64,000 bases of DNA from Paenibacillus rubinfantis (GTDB taxonomy: Bacteria > Bacillota > Bacilli > Paenibacillales > Paenibacillaceae): positions 972,452 through 1,036,451 of the forward strand of contig NZ_LN909066.1 of assembly GCF_001486505.1 (NCBI RefSeq). Direction: 5' to 3'. Both the position numbers and the translations under genes were made by a program. Below are positions 50,993-60,263 of the stretch, piece by piece (position 1 is the first letter of the stretch; every line of letters begins with the position of its first letter). The notes below the pieces were generated by a model that worked only from the letters and a program-made list of their open reading frames with translations, was not told the origin of the DNA and made no database searches.

Positions 50993-52148
50993 ATCCGGTA
51001 TAGGACATTTCGTCTACGGAAGCAACCTCGCGATGCACCTTCTCCGGCTTCTTCCAATAGGCCTCATTGCCTGGCAGATCATCAAACCATGCAGCATCGT
51101 CTGGGCAAGGCAGGATCATAAATTTGCCGTACTCATTGTCCCGGGACTGATGATATTTGAGATATGCCTGGCCGTTTTCGATCGCCAGGATTTCAATTTT
51201 GCCCGATGAGTGGCTCATCGACAGGCGCACGCGTTTGCCGAGTCCCGAAGTACGGGCTTTGGCTTCCTCAACCAGCTGATACGCCCGTTTCAGCGGAAGA
51301 ACAAAATCGGCATTCCCAGCAACCGGCCGGTTGATAAAGAAATAATACGGGGTGACCCCGGCCCAGGATAACCGATCCAGCAATTCGCCAAGCACAGCCG
51401 CATCGTCGTTGATGCCTTTGAGAATCGGCGTTTGATTAACCACGATCGCCCCTGCGTCGTGCAGCGCCTGAAAGCCTCTTTTCGCCTCCGGGGTAATTTC
51501 GCGCGGATGATTGATGTGTGCCATGACATAAATCCGTTGGTCTACCGTGGAGAATTCTCGAATCAACTCCAGCAGCTCCGGATCTTCATAGATACGCATC
51601 GGATTAAAAACAGGGATCTTAGAGCCAAGCCGGATGATCTTGACATGCTCAATGGCCCGAAGCTGTTCGAGAATCGAACGCAGCTTACGGGTGGCCAGAA
51701 TCAGGCTGTCGCCGCCGGTCAGCAACACGTTGTTGATTTCGGGATGCTGAGCGATGTACTCAATGCCGGGCGTCACATCCGACATCGCCTCTTTTACATC
51801 GTTGCGGAACAGCCTTTTGCGGAAGCAATAGCGGCAGTAGGAACCACAAACCTCGGAAACGATCAACAGCGCAGTTGTCCGGTACTTGTGCTGGCAGCCG
51901 GGAACTGCATAGTTGGTCGCCTCGTCGGAGGCGTCCCACCGCCCGTATTCCTTGAGTTCTCCCGTATTGGGGATCACCAGCTTGCGGATCGGGTCATTTG
52001 GATCATTCCAGTCGATTAAATTCAAATAGTAATCATTTACCCGAAAGACGAATTTATCCGTAATCGGTTTCAATTCCTGCCGCTCCTGTTCGGACAATTC
52101 GCTCACCTTGGCGATGTCGGTGATATACTTCGGTTGCGCCATGCTCAT
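50991..52148 (-). CDS. KamA-family radical SAM protein (aminomutase-like)
   Basis: A 385-residue radical SAM protein of the lysine 2,3-aminomutase superfamily. The cluster motif CGSYCRYCFRKRL is the KamA/EpmB type, followed by VLLTGGDSLILATRKLRSIL. It is shorter than true lysine 2,3-aminomutase (over 410), and the PLP-binding region usually written GGGGK is replaced by MSHSSGKIEI, where the Lys may still bind PLP. So amino acid mutase chemistry is likely but lysine as substrate is not established. Start ATG at 52148 follows AAAGGAGGAG. Its long leader contains a possible attenuator. Confidence 0.85.
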   Translation of the reverse strand: MSMAQPKYITDIAKVSELSEQERQELKPITDKFVFRVNDYYLNLIDWNDPNDPIRKLVIPNTGELKEYGRWDASDEATNYAVPGCQHKYRTTALLIVSEVCGSYCRYCFRKRLFRNDVKEAMSDVTPGIEYIAQHPEINNVLLTGGDSLILATRKLRSILEQLRAIEHVKIIRLGSKIPVFNPMRIYEDPELLELIREFSTVDQRIYVMAHINHPREITPEAKRGFQALHDAGAIVVNQTPILKGINDDAAVLGELLDRLSWAGVTPYYFFINRPVAGNADFVLPLKRAYQLVEEAKARTSGLGKRVRLSMSHSSGKIEILAIENGQAYLKYHQSRDNEYGKFMILPCPDDAAWFDDLPGNEAYWKKPEKVHREVASVDEMSYTG

Positions 52149-52249
52149 CTCCTCCTTTAATGGGATCGATGGGTAAAGAAGAAGCCGGAAACCTAGCAGT
52201 GAATGCGAGTACTCCGCCGAATGCTCGGGTCAAGGTTCTTAAAGAACAC

Positions 52250-52315
52250 AAAAAGACCCCGCACAAAATCACAGGGTCATTGGTTGATGACTGAAATTAT
52301 ATAAATGAATGACCC
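52250..52315 (-). promoter_or_regulatory. Possible transcription attenuator in the kamA-like leader
   Basis: Minus strand: a terminator-like hairpin GACCC...GGGGTC followed by TTTTTGTG (52250-52278), and an upstream GGGTCATT (52308-52315) that is perfectly complementary to AATGACCC (52274-52281). The GACCC strand is thus shared by two exclusive hairpins. Against this, TATATAAT at 52296-52303 could be the promoter itself, which would leave the upstream arm untranscribed. The remaining 52316-52479 shows nothing else. Confidence 0.4.
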
Positions 52316-52479
52316 ATCCACTGCAAACGAGGTTAGCTGACGGGCTCGGGAAAGATGGTTCCCTACGTTAAAACATGCAACGATTCGCCCCAAAAAATGG
52401 TTCCCCCGCTTTTCGACTTTACTCATCGAAAATTAAGCGTACTTTTATGCTACCTTATCATTGCCCCATTTGTCAAAGC

Positions 52480-54129
52480 TTACCTTACTCGGCTTCGTTC
52501 GGCTTCGTTCGGCTTGGGACGGATTCCGGCGATTTCGTAAATCAGGTCCATCCGCAAATGGCTGCGGACCTGCTCGGCTAGCCGGTCGAAAGCTTCCGCT
52601 TTCCGCGAGGAGGAGCTATAGGTGACGCCCAATGGCTCCAGCCCTTTGCTTGCCCGCAATCCGTCCAACCAGGCGCGCCGCCAGGCATCGTTATGGAATA
52701 ACCCGTGCAGATACGTCCCGAACACCCTCCCATCGGGACGGGCCGCCCCTTCCGGATGCGGAGCAGCCGCAGCGGCTTCCGGTTCCGGCACAGCGGCTTG
52801 CAGGGTAAACAAGGGACGAATGTCCTGAAGCTGCCGAGTAGAGCCGGAGTGGATTTCATACCCTTCAATCGACATTGGGCGGTCTGAAGGGTTCAGCGGT
52901 ACCGGCTGTCCGGCGATCGTTTGGCCCTGCACGCGTACCGTCTTTTTGCCGGGGAGAAAGGTCGTAGACAGAGGCAGCAAACCCAATCCCATCGCCGACC
53001 TCGGTTCACCGGATTCTACCGCCTCAGGGTCATGCAGCTGCTCCCCCAGCATTTGATATCCGCCGCAGATGCCGATAAGCTGGACATGCGTTTCCCCCTC
53101 GATCAGATCGAGAACGCCCTCCTCGAGCTCCTGCTTCCGTAGGTACTCCAAATCCCCAATCGTATCCTTGGTCCCCGGCAAGATCACGGCATCCGGATGT
53201 CCCAGCTCCGACAGCTTGCTTACGTAACGAAGCGATACGTCCGTTTCGGCGGCTAAGGGATCAAAATCGGTGAAATTGGAAATCCGCGGATAACGAATGA
53301 CCGCGATGTCGAGCTCCTTGCCGGCCGCCTTCTCTGAGCCGGTTGCATAGCTGTCCAAGACAACGGAATCCTCGGCTTCAATCTCCAGATCCGTTAGGAA
53401 CGGGAGCACGCCTAAAACGGGAATGCCAGTCCGTTCCTCCAGCCAATCCAGCCCGGGCTGCAGCAAGGACAAGTCGCCGCGGAACTTGTTGATGATAAAG
53501 CCTTTGATTCGGGCGCGTTCCTGCGGTTCCAGCAACTCCAGCGTGCCGACGAGAAAAGCGAATACGCCGCCGCGATCGATGTCGCCGACCAGAATTACCG
53601 GAGCGTCGGCCCAGCCGGCCAGATTCATATTGACGATATCGCGCTGCTTCAGGTTGATTTCCGCCGGACTCCCGGCCCCTTCCATGACGATGATGCCGTG
53701 TTTCGCGCGGAGCCTGCCGAGCGCCTCCATCACCAGCGGCTTCGCCTGAGGCAGGAAATTCTCGCGATAGCTGGACGCACTGAGATGCTGGTAAGGGCGC
53801 CCGTGAACGACGATTTGCGAATGCATGTCCCCGGTCGGCTTAATCAGCACCGGATTCATGTCCGTGGTGGCGGCGATGCCGCAAGCCTCCGCCTGGATGC
53901 CCTGCGCCCGGCCGATTTCCCGGCCGTCCGGTGTAACATAGGAGTTCAAGGCCATATTTTGTGACTTGAACGGGGCGGGGTGGTGCCCATCCTGCGCAAA
54001 GATGCGGCAGAGCGCCGTTACGATGACGCTTTTGCCCACGTCCGATGCGGTGCCTTGAACCATCAGCACGGCGCCCAAATCGCTGTTGTCTCGATCTCTC
54101 GCGGGAAGTTCCTTCTGCTTTTCATCCAT
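52480..54129 (-). CDS. cobQ: Cobyric acid synthase
   Basis: Glutamine-dependent amidation of adenosylcobyrinic acid a,c-diamide. The N-terminal ATP-binding domain has MVQGTASDVGKSVIVTALC and PFKSQNMALNSYVT; the C-terminal class I glutaminase domain has the nucleophile Cys in LIGICGGYQMLGEQ and the catalytic His in FGTYLHGLFHN. The start is ATG at 54129 after AAAGGAGTG, giving 549 residues; the longer frame to 54258 is not supported. A Pro/Ala/Glu-rich insert precedes the final His motif. Last gene of the cobalamin operon, about 200 nt after cobS. Confidence 0.93.
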   Translation of the reverse strand: MDEKQKELPARDRDNSDLGAVLMVQGTASDVGKSVIVTALCRIFAQDGHHPAPFKSQNMALNSYVTPDGREIGRAQGIQAEACGIAATTDMNPVLIKPTGDMHSQIVVHGRPYQHLSASSYRENFLPQAKPLVMEALGRLRAKHGIIVMEGAGSPAEINLKQRDIVNMNLAGWADAPVILVGDIDRGGVFAFLVGTLELLEPQERARIKGFIINKFRGDLSLLQPGLDWLEERTGIPVLGVLPFLTDLEIEAEDSVVLDSYATGSEKAAGKELDIAVIRYPRISNFTDFDPLAAETDVSLRYVSKLSELGHPDAVILPGTKDTIGDLEYLRKQELEEGVLDLIEGETHVQLIGICGGYQMLGEQLHDPEAVESGEPRSAMGLGLLPLSTTFLPGKKTVRVQGQTIAGQPVPLNPSDRPMSIEGYEIHSGSTRQLQDIRPLFTLQAAVPEPEAAAAAPHPEGAARPDGRVFGTYLHGLFHNDAWRRAWLDGLRASKGLEPLGVTYSSSSRKAEAFDRLAEQVRSHLRMDLIYEIAGIRPKPNEAERSRVR

Positions 54130-54202
54130 CCCGTTGACACTCCTTTTCCGAATCGTGTGCGAATGAGGGGGAGCGAGGGGGCTCTGCCGACTCTTTTGCA
54201 CG

Positions 54203-54277
54203 ATTATCCCGTTTAGTAAGGCAAGGTAGTGCCGCCCCAACGGATCCCTCTTCCCCATCCTGAACTAACGGGATAAT
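54203..54277. repeat. Inverted repeat in the cobS-cobQ gap
   Basis: ATTATCCCGTTTAGT (54203-54217) and ACTAACGGGATAAT (54264-54277) are inverted copies (one base shorter on the right) around 46 nt. No T run follows, so it is not a normal terminator. Confidence 0.6.
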
Positions 54278-54330
54278 GGTCAAAGCGGTTGCCACAAGGA
54301 GGCCTCGCCTCGGACGCCAAAACGTTTCAA

Positions 54331-55158
54331 TCATCGCAATATCAGCACGGCCAGCAGCAGCAAAACAGCTTCCAGCCCTTCGCCAAGCGCCCCGTACGTA
54401 TCTCCGGTCAAACCGCCCAGTTTGGCGCTGATTCGCCGTGCAGCCCAGGTTCCCGCCGCCCAGGCCAGCAAAGGCGATAACCCGATAAACCATAACGAGC
54501 GCAACAGGGTAAATTCGTTCCCTCCCCCAAGCGACAGGAGCAGGGCAAACAACAGCACCACGACGGTTAAAGTTACGGCCATAAGAGTACTCCCCCAGGC
54601 ATCGCGTTCGACAAACCCTTGGAACTGGGCGGCTAATCCTTCGCCTCGCCGGGCTTTGGGCCATCGAACCATCGCCCGGGTCATAAACCAGCGGCTCCAT
54701 AAAGGAGCCATCAGCAGCACAAGCCCCGTTGTTGGCATATCTTCTTGGAAGAGGGAGGCCAAGAGCGAGGCTTTCAGCAAGAGTAAAAGAAAGCAGGCCA
54801 TGACGCCCATAGCGCCAACCCGACTGTCCTTCATGATTTCTAGCATTTTCTCGCGTGGACGGTAGCTGAGCAATCCGTCGGCCGTATCCATCCAGCCGTC
54901 CAAATGCAGTCCTCCGGTGAGCCAAACCCAGAGGATTAAGGCAAGGACAGCGGCCGGAAGCGGCGGAAGCAGCCAAACACCAAGCCAGCCTCCCGCCCAT
55001 ACGGCGGCACCAATAGCCGCTCCAACCAGCGGATAATAAGTAATGCTGCGCCTCAGCAAGTCCGGCGTAAAATCCAGCTCGCCCCGGACCGGGAAACGGG
55101 ACAAAAACTGAAAAGCGGCCATGACCGGTTGCAGGGCGCTCGTTTTCGATTGATTCAT
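54331..55158 (-). CDS. cobS: Adenosylcobinamide-GDP ribazoletransferase
   Basis: Integral membrane enzyme joining adenosylcobinamide-GDP and alpha-ribazole to make adenosylcobalamin (phosphate). The 275-residue protein has the family motif GGLHLDGWMDTADGLLS and SRVGAMGVMACFLLLLLK with the acidic residues that bind magnesium. The start ATG at 55158 overlaps the cobU stop as ATGA; the ORF continues upstream only as a cobU shadow. Part of btuFCD-cobT-U-S-Q. Confidence 0.94.
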   Translation of the reverse strand: MNQSKTSALQPVMAAFQFLSRFPVRGELDFTPDLLRRSITYYPLVGAAIGAAVWAGGWLGVWLLPPLPAAVLALILWVWLTGGLHLDGWMDTADGLLSYRPREKMLEIMKDSRVGAMGVMACFLLLLLKASLLASLFQEDMPTTGLVLLMAPLWSRWFMTRAMVRWPKARRGEGLAAQFQGFVERDAWGSTLMAVTLTVVVLLFALLLSLGGGNEFTLLRSLWFIGLSPLLAWAAGTWAARRISAKLGGLTGDTYGALGEGLEAVLLLLAVLILR

Positions 55159-55748
55159 AAGCGGTACTCCCGGCTTTTCAGCTCGATGGGGATCCCGGCG
55201 GTAACCAGAAAGACTTGGTCCGCGATCGAAGCCATCGTCCGATTCAACAGCCCGGCCCAATCCCGGTATTGCCGACCTAACGGATATTCGGGTACAATGC
55301 CGCTGCCTACCTCGTTCGTCACCATCACCAGCGTGCCCGAAAAAGCCTCGACGGCGGCGACCAGCCGCTCGACCTCCCACGCCAGGACAGCATCAGTGGT
55401 GTCCGGGCCCTCCCCCGCGCCGAGCAGCACGTTCGACAGCCACAGAGTCAGGCAATCGACCAGCACAATGGGGTGGGCGACCTCCGATATCGAGCGCTGC
55501 CCCGTCCTCATGGGCTGCTCCCCCAGCTCCTGCAGCAGTTCGGCTAAACCAAGTGGTGCCTCGTGCGTAGTCCAGGCATACCCGCTTTGTTCCCGCTGGA
55601 GACGGTGCAGGTTGATCCGAGCCTTCATCTCGTCGTCAAATGCTTGCGCTGTCGCAACATAACAGGCTGCGTCTCCCTGTTTCATCACCCAGCGTTCGGC
55701 AAACGTGCTTTTGCCGCTGCGGGCGCCGCCGGTCACCAGGATCTTCAT
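55155..55748 (-). CDS. cobU: Adenosylcobinamide kinase / guanylyltransferase
   Basis: Bifunctional enzyme that phosphorylates adenosylcobinamide and adds GMP. The P-loop is VTGGARSGKSTFAE, the guanylylation His is expected in the INLHRLQR-like segment (KARINLHRLQREQ), and LVDCLTLWLSNVL and VTNEVGSGIVPEYPLGR are family signatures. Length 197. Overlaps both cobT and cobS by 4 nt, so the three are translationally coupled. Confidence 0.95.
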   Translation of the reverse strand: MKILVTGGARSGKSTFAERWVMKQGDAACYVATAQAFDDEMKARINLHRLQREQSGYAWTTHEAPLGLAELLQELGEQPMRTGQRSISEVAHPIVLVDCLTLWLSNVLLGAGEGPDTTDAVLAWEVERLVAAVEAFSGTLVMVTNEVGSGIVPEYPLGRQYRDWAGLLNRTMASIADQVFLVTAGIPIELKSREYRL

Positions 55749-56842
55749 TGCGACGTCTCCCCGTCATTCTCGTCATTCTCGCCGTTCCCGCCGTCCGCGA
55801 CCCCGGCGCTTTCAAACGTCGCCATCTCGGCTACGATACGGCAAGCCGCATCGATCAAATGCAACGCCAACACACCGCCCGTGCCTTCGCCCAACCGCAT
55901 GTCCAGCTCCAGCATCGGGTTCAGGCCCAGCTCCTGCAGCAGGGCCCGGTGGCCTTGCTCGTGGGAGACATGCGAAGCAATCAGATAGTCGGCAGTTTCC
56001 GGCTTAAGGCGGACGGCGAGCAACGCGGCAACGGTCGAAATAAAGCCGTCGATCACAACCGGACAGCGCCGGGCAGCGGCCCCCAGGATGACGCCGGTCA
56101 ATCCGGCGATCTCAAGCCCGCCTACCTTAGCCAACACATCCAACGGGTCGTTGGCATCCGGACGGTTTACGTCCAGCGCCTGCGCTACGACGGCGACTTT
56201 ATGCCGCAACCGCTCGTCGTTCACCCCGGTGCCTCGGCCAACGCTCTGCTGCGGCGCAATCCCTGTCAAGCTGCTCATGATCGCCGCGCTGGCCGTGGTG
56301 TTGCCGATGCCCATCTCCCCGGTGACGAACAGCCGTACACCTTGGGCTACCGCTTCATCAACTACGTCAGCCCCAACACGGATCGCCGCTTCGGCTTCCT
56401 CCCGGCTCATCGCCGGTCCTTTGACCATGTTCCCTGTCCCATAACGCAATTTTCGCTGGACAAGCCCTGGATGCGACAGCTCCGCGTTCACTCCGATATC
56501 CACGCAAACGACGTCAGCCGAAGCCTGACGCGCCAGTACATTCACCGCTGCGCCGCCGGCCAGGAAGTTAAGCACCATCTGCGGCGTCACCTCCGCCGGA
56601 AACGCGCTGACCCCTTCCTCACAGACGCCGTGATCCGCCGCCATGACGATCACCACGCGTTTCGGAAAAGCCGGCTTGGCCTCACCCGTGATTCCGGCCA
56701 GCTTGACGGCTAATCCCTCCAATTTGCCGAGGCTTCCCGGCGGCTTCGTCAATCGGTCAATATGAACCCGGGCCGCCTCCATGGCCGCTTCGTCCAACGA
56801 CACGATCGCTTGTGTCAACTGCTCTACCGAATCGTATCCCAT
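55745..56842 (-). CDS. cobT: Nicotinate-nucleotide:dimethylbenzimidazole phosphoribosyltransferase
   Basis: Makes alpha-ribazole phosphate, the lower ligand of cobalamin. Signatures are KPPGSLGKLEGLAVKLAGI near the N terminus, VIVMAADHGVCEEGVSAFP, GEMGIGNTTASAAI and the catalytic Glu in LGEGTGGVLAL. Length 365 with an unusual Asp/Glu/Asn-rich C-terminal tail (NGENDENDGETSQ). Large antisense frames exist here but cobT is coding. Overlaps cobU by 4 nt. Confidence 0.95.
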   Translation of the reverse strand: MGYDSVEQLTQAIVSLDEAAMEAARVHIDRLTKPPGSLGKLEGLAVKLAGITGEAKPAFPKRVVIVMAADHGVCEEGVSAFPAEVTPQMVLNFLAGGAAVNVLARQASADVVCVDIGVNAELSHPGLVQRKLRYGTGNMVKGPAMSREEAEAAIRVGADVVDEAVAQGVRLFVTGEMGIGNTTASAAIMSSLTGIAPQQSVGRGTGVNDERLRHKVAVVAQALDVNRPDANDPLDVLAKVGGLEIAGLTGVILGAAARRCPVVIDGFISTVAALLAVRLKPETADYLIASHVSHEQGHRALLQELGLNPMLELDMRLGEGTGGVLALHLIDAACRIVAEMATFESAGVADGGNGENDENDGETSQ

Positions 56843-56884
56843 AAATACCCCTTTCCATAATTACAGCAATTACAGCGCGTTAGA

Positions 56885-57676
56885 TTAGAGCAGCCGTTCC
56901 CGACGCAGCAACAGCTGCGGAACGTCTGCATCCGGATGAGGCACTTGATGCGTCTGAACCCCAAACACCTGAGCGACCAACTCGGTGGATAAAATGTCCT
57001 CCGGCGCCCCTTGCGCAACGACGCGCCCGCCGCTCATCACCAGGAGCTGGCTGCAATACAACGCCGCCAAATTCAGATCATGCATCACCGAAACGACCGT
57101 AAGCCCGGCTTCCTGCTGCCAATCGGCCACCAACTCCATAAACTGCATCTGGTAACGCAGGTCCAGATAGGTCGTAGGTTCATCCAGCAGCACGAGCTCA
57201 GGCTGCTGGGCCATCACTTTCCCAAGCGCCACCCGCTGCCGTTGCCCTCCGCTCAGCACGCCCAGCGGACGATGCTCCAGCTCCTTCAAGTCCAGGCGCT
57301 CCATGATCCCATCGACCAAGCGGCGTCCAGCCTCCGGCCCTCCGATCTCCTTGCCGCGCCAATCCTGATGGGCGAACCGTCCCATCTCCACGACCTCGCG
57401 GACCGTAAACGCCACGGACGGCAGCCCGTCCTGCTGGAGCACGGCGACCTTGCGCGACAGCTCCTTGCGCGAGTAGGCCGCTAGCGGACGACCGTCTAAC
57501 GCGATCGCGCCGCCATCCGGTTGCTCCACGCCCGAAATCAGGTTGATCAGCGTGGTTTTGCCGCTGCCGTTTGGTCCGATCAACCCCCAGGATTCGCCGG
57601 GGCTAACCCGCCAATCGATATCTCTAAGCACCTCTTGCCGGCCAAACGCCTTCGAAACTCCCGACGCCTCGATCAA
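56885..57676 (-). CDS. btuD: Cobalamin-type ABC transporter ATP-binding protein
   Basis: A 263-residue FecE/BtuD-type ATPase. Walker A GPNGSGKTTLINLISG, signature LSGGQRQRVALGKVM, Walker B LVLLDEPTTYLDL and switch VMHDLNLAALY are intact. The start is TTG at 57676, overlapping the permease stop as TTGA; a longer ORF is a shadow of the permease. The cobalamin riboswitch upstream of the operon and cob genes downstream identify corrinoid as the cargo. Confidence 0.92.
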   Translation of the reverse strand: MIEASGVSKAFGRQEVLRDIDWRVSPGESWGLIGPNGSGKTTLINLISGVEQPDGGAIALDGRPLAAYSRKELSRKVAVLQQDGLPSVAFTVREVVEMGRFAHQDWRGKEIGGPEAGRRLVDGIMERLDLKELEHRPLGVLSGGQRQRVALGKVMAQQPELVLLDEPTTYLDLRYQMQFMELVADWQQEAGLTVVSVMHDLNLAALYCSQLLVMSGGRVVAQGAPEDILSTELVAQVFGVQTHQVPHPDADVPQLLLRRERLL

Positions 57677-58722
57677 CGCAGCTCCTCCTCCCTCTGCTTT
57701 TTCTTCCGATACAGCAGATACCCAAAGAAAGGCGCTCCCACGAATGCCGTGACGATGCCGAGCGGAATTTCCGTCGGAGCCAGCAGCGAGCGGGCTGCCA
57801 GGTCGCTCCACATCATAAAGATCCCCCCGCCCAGCGCCGACAGCGGAATGATCAGGCGGTAATCCGGTCCGGTGATCAAGCGGATCATGTGCGGTACGAC
57901 CAGACCCACGAAGCCAATCACTCCCGACACCGACACCGCGGCAGCCGTCATCAATGTGGCGACGAGCAGCACGGCCAGCTTGGTCCGCTCCACAGCCATC
58001 CCGGAGTGGGAAGCCTGCCGTTCGCCAAGGGTCAGCAGGTTCAAATGCTTGGCCCGGCTCCACAGGAACAGGGCCCCGATCAGTAAATACGGCAAAAGGA
58101 TGGCCGTATACGACCATCCGCGCAAGCTTAAACTGCCCATCGTCCAATAATAGATTTCATTAATCGTCTTCTTGGACATCGCCGTCAAAAAGGATACCAC
58201 CGCGCCGAGAAACGACTGCATGACGACGCCGGACAAAACTAGGCTTTCGATCGGCAGTTTCCCGTTCTCGCGAGCCAGCCAGATGACGATCCATAACGTC
58301 ACGGCCCCCGTCACGAAGGCGACCATCGGCAATGTAAAGATGCCCAGCAGGGAAAACTGCCATCCGAAAAAAATCAGCACGGCCGCGCCGATCGCCGAGC
58401 CCGACGATACGCCCAGCGTAAACGGATCCGCCAGAGGGTTGCGCAGCACGCCTTGAAATCCGGCACCCGCTACGGCGAGGGAAGCGCCGACCAGCATCCC
58501 AAGCAGCACGCGCGGCAAGCGAACTTGCACGACGATTTGCTCTGCCGCCGTAGTCCAATCCGGCGTGATCAGACGGCTTAGGCCCGGGATGCGATGCAGC
58601 AGAATTGCCGCGATATCCCCGGCCGGCACATAAACGGAGCCGATGCCGATACAGAACAGCAGTGTAACGGCCAGCAGGATCAGCCCGGCTGCACCGTATC
58701 CCGCTAATCTTCCGCGCGTCAT
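57673..58722 (-). CDS. btuC: Cobalamin-type ABC transporter permease
   Basis: A 349-residue FecCD/BtuC permease with about ten membrane helices. Landmarks: RLPRVLLGMLVGASLAVAG, FQGVLRNPLADPFTLGVS and VGLVVPHMIRLITGPDYR, the coupling region. Overlaps btuF and btuD by 4 nt each. Substrate assigned from the cobalamin riboswitch. Confidence 0.92.
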   Translation of the reverse strand: MTRGRLAGYGAAGLILLAVTLLFCIGIGSVYVPAGDIAAILLHRIPGLSRLITPDWTTAAEQIVVQVRLPRVLLGMLVGASLAVAGAGFQGVLRNPLADPFTLGVSSGSAIGAAVLIFFGWQFSLLGIFTLPMVAFVTGAVTLWIVIWLARENGKLPIESLVLSGVVMQSFLGAVVSFLTAMSKKTINEIYYWTMGSLSLRGWSYTAILLPYLLIGALFLWSRAKHLNLLTLGERQASHSGMAVERTKLAVLLVATLMTAAAVSVSGVIGFVGLVVPHMIRLITGPDYRLIIPLSALGGGIFMMWSDLAARSLLAPTEIPLGIVTAFVGAPFFGYLLYRKKKQREEELR

Positions 58723-59729
58723 GGCTGGATCAAATCCGGGTGAATCGCCTTGGCGACTTCGATCAGCCCTTGCGTTACGCGAGGGCCGGTCCGGCTGAGC
58801 AGATTATCGTCCAATGCGATAATCCGATTCTCCTTCACAGCCGTAATTTGGTCCCAGCCTGAACGGCCTTTGATGATTTCGGCCAGCGTCTTGTTATTCT
58901 CGTCAACTACGCTTTTGGCGTACAAAATGACGTCCGGGTTCGCCTGGATGATCTGCTCCTCATTGATCTCGGACCATCCCTCAACATCCGTAGCGACGTT
59001 GATACCGCCGGATAACGTGATCATTTCATCCATGAATTCGCCTTTTCCGACCGTCCAGCCCGGGGAAAATTCGATGTACACCTTTTTCTTCTGATCCTCG
59101 CTCAACGAACCTACCGCATCGGTAACGGTTTGGACTTCCTGCTTCATCTTCCCGACGATCTCGGCCGCTTCGGTCTGGTGGTTCGTGATTTCGCCGATCG
59201 TTTGGATATGCTTCATGACCGCATCGATCGTCTTCGGATTGGACTGGAACACGGTAAGTCCCATATCCGTCAAGCTTTTGACCGTCGCCGCGTCGATCAG
59301 GCTGGCTGCCAGTACCAAATCCGGCTGCGCCGCCACAATCGCTTCTACGTTCACCTGGAACCCGCCCATCCGCGGTTTGTCCTTCACCGCTTCCGGATAG
59401 TCGTCCAGATCGGATACGCCCGCAACTTGCTCATCGAGCCCAAGCGCAAACAACACTTCTGTCTCCGACGGTGCCAGCGATACGATTCGTTCCGGCGCCG
59501 CGTCAAACGTAAACTCCTTCCCGGTGGAATCCGTCACGGTATACGGATAAGTCGTCTCCTGTGCAGCCGGTTGTTCCGCTGTTGCGTTCGTTCCGGCGTT
59601 TTGCGTTTGCTGCGCTGCCTCGGCAGCGTTCCCCGTCCCTTGGTTGACCGCGTTATTGTTACCGCAGGCAGCCAACACCAACATCAGTGCCAGCAGCCCT
59701 AGGCTCCCGATTCGTTTCCAGTTCTTCAT
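58719..59729 (-). CDS. btuF: Cobalamin-type ABC transporter substrate-binding lipoprotein
   Basis: A 336-residue cluster A-II binding protein. Lipobox LAAC, a linker rich in Ala, Gln, Asn and Thr (about residues 22-55), then RIVSLAPSETEVLFALGLD and DYPEAV, typical of the BtuF/FhuD fold. The start ATG at 59729 follows GGGGAG and GGAG; the ORF runs further upstream without a better start. First gene after the cobalamin riboswitch. Confidence 0.92.
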   Translation of the reverse strand: MKNWKRIGSLGLLALMLVLAACGNNNAVNQGTGNAAEAAQQTQNAGTNATAEQPAAQETTYPYTVTDSTGKEFTFDAAPERIVSLAPSETEVLFALGLDEQVAGVSDLDDYPEAVKDKPRMGGFQVNVEAIVAAQPDLVLAASLIDAATVKSLTDMGLTVFQSNPKTIDAVMKHIQTIGEITNHQTEAAEIVGKMKQEVQTVTDAVGSLSEDQKKKVYIEFSPGWTVGKGEFMDEMITLSGGINVATDVEGWSEINEEQIIQANPDVILYAKSVVDENNKTLAEIIKGRSGWDQITAVKENRIIALDDNLLSRTGPRVTQGLIEVAKAIHPDLIQP

Positions 59730-59842
59730 CTCCAAATCTCCCCTTTTTTTATTCCAGTAAGTAAAGAATCGCCTCATGCTCCAGCGGTACGTCGTGCAGC
59801 GGGATCACAAGCCCAGCTGAACTCCATTCCTCCCGGCAACAA

Positions 59843-60190
59843 AGAAAAAACCCCAATCCTGGGCGGATGGGGTTACGTCTACAAAGTCATGCCGTGCGCC
59901 TGCAAAAGTGGAGCCGTCCACCCTTCGGCGCCAAGCGATGATACTCTTGGCAGAACGTTATCCTTTCCTCGAAGGACCGTCTTGAATTCCCGTGGCAGGT
60001 CTCCTGACTTCCAGGTATCGACGAAAGCTCGCCTTCCCATCTCCCTTCGCGGGCGACAGTGGCATCGTGAGCTCGTCCCTGTTTACAGTGGCGGGACCGT
60101 GCCGGATTTGCACCGGCTTCCCTTTTAACCCGAAGCGGCACGGTTTGCTTTACCGCTGCTTCAGGACCTACGGGCACAATATGTACGCTT
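59843..60190 (-). ncRNA. Cobalamin riboswitch with intrinsic terminator
   Basis: Minus strand, in order: AAAAGGGAAGCCGGTGCAAA and TCCGGCACGGTCCCGCCACT (60075-60128 region), GATGCCACTG, GATGGGAAGGCGAG, and GGAAGTCAGGAGACCTGCC (about 59995-60013), the conserved core and B12 box of the class I cobalamin aptamer. A terminator CCCCATCC/GGATTGGGG with TTTTTTC lies at 59843-59873. It should reduce btuFCD-cobT-U-S-Q expression when cobalamin is abundant. The 5' boundary is approximate. The 113 nt between terminator and btuF hold nothing else clear. Confidence 0.93.
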
Positions 60191-60263
60191 GTCTTAAGGC
60201 TTTCTTCTCTATTGGATTATAGGGGAAAAGCGGGAAACTGACAATATCCTATCCTTCCCGCCA

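Noticed and set aside
55640-56713. 357-residue plus-strand ORF opposite cobT
   Set aside because: Antisense shadow of cobT, which has all family motifs and overlaps cobU by 4 nt.
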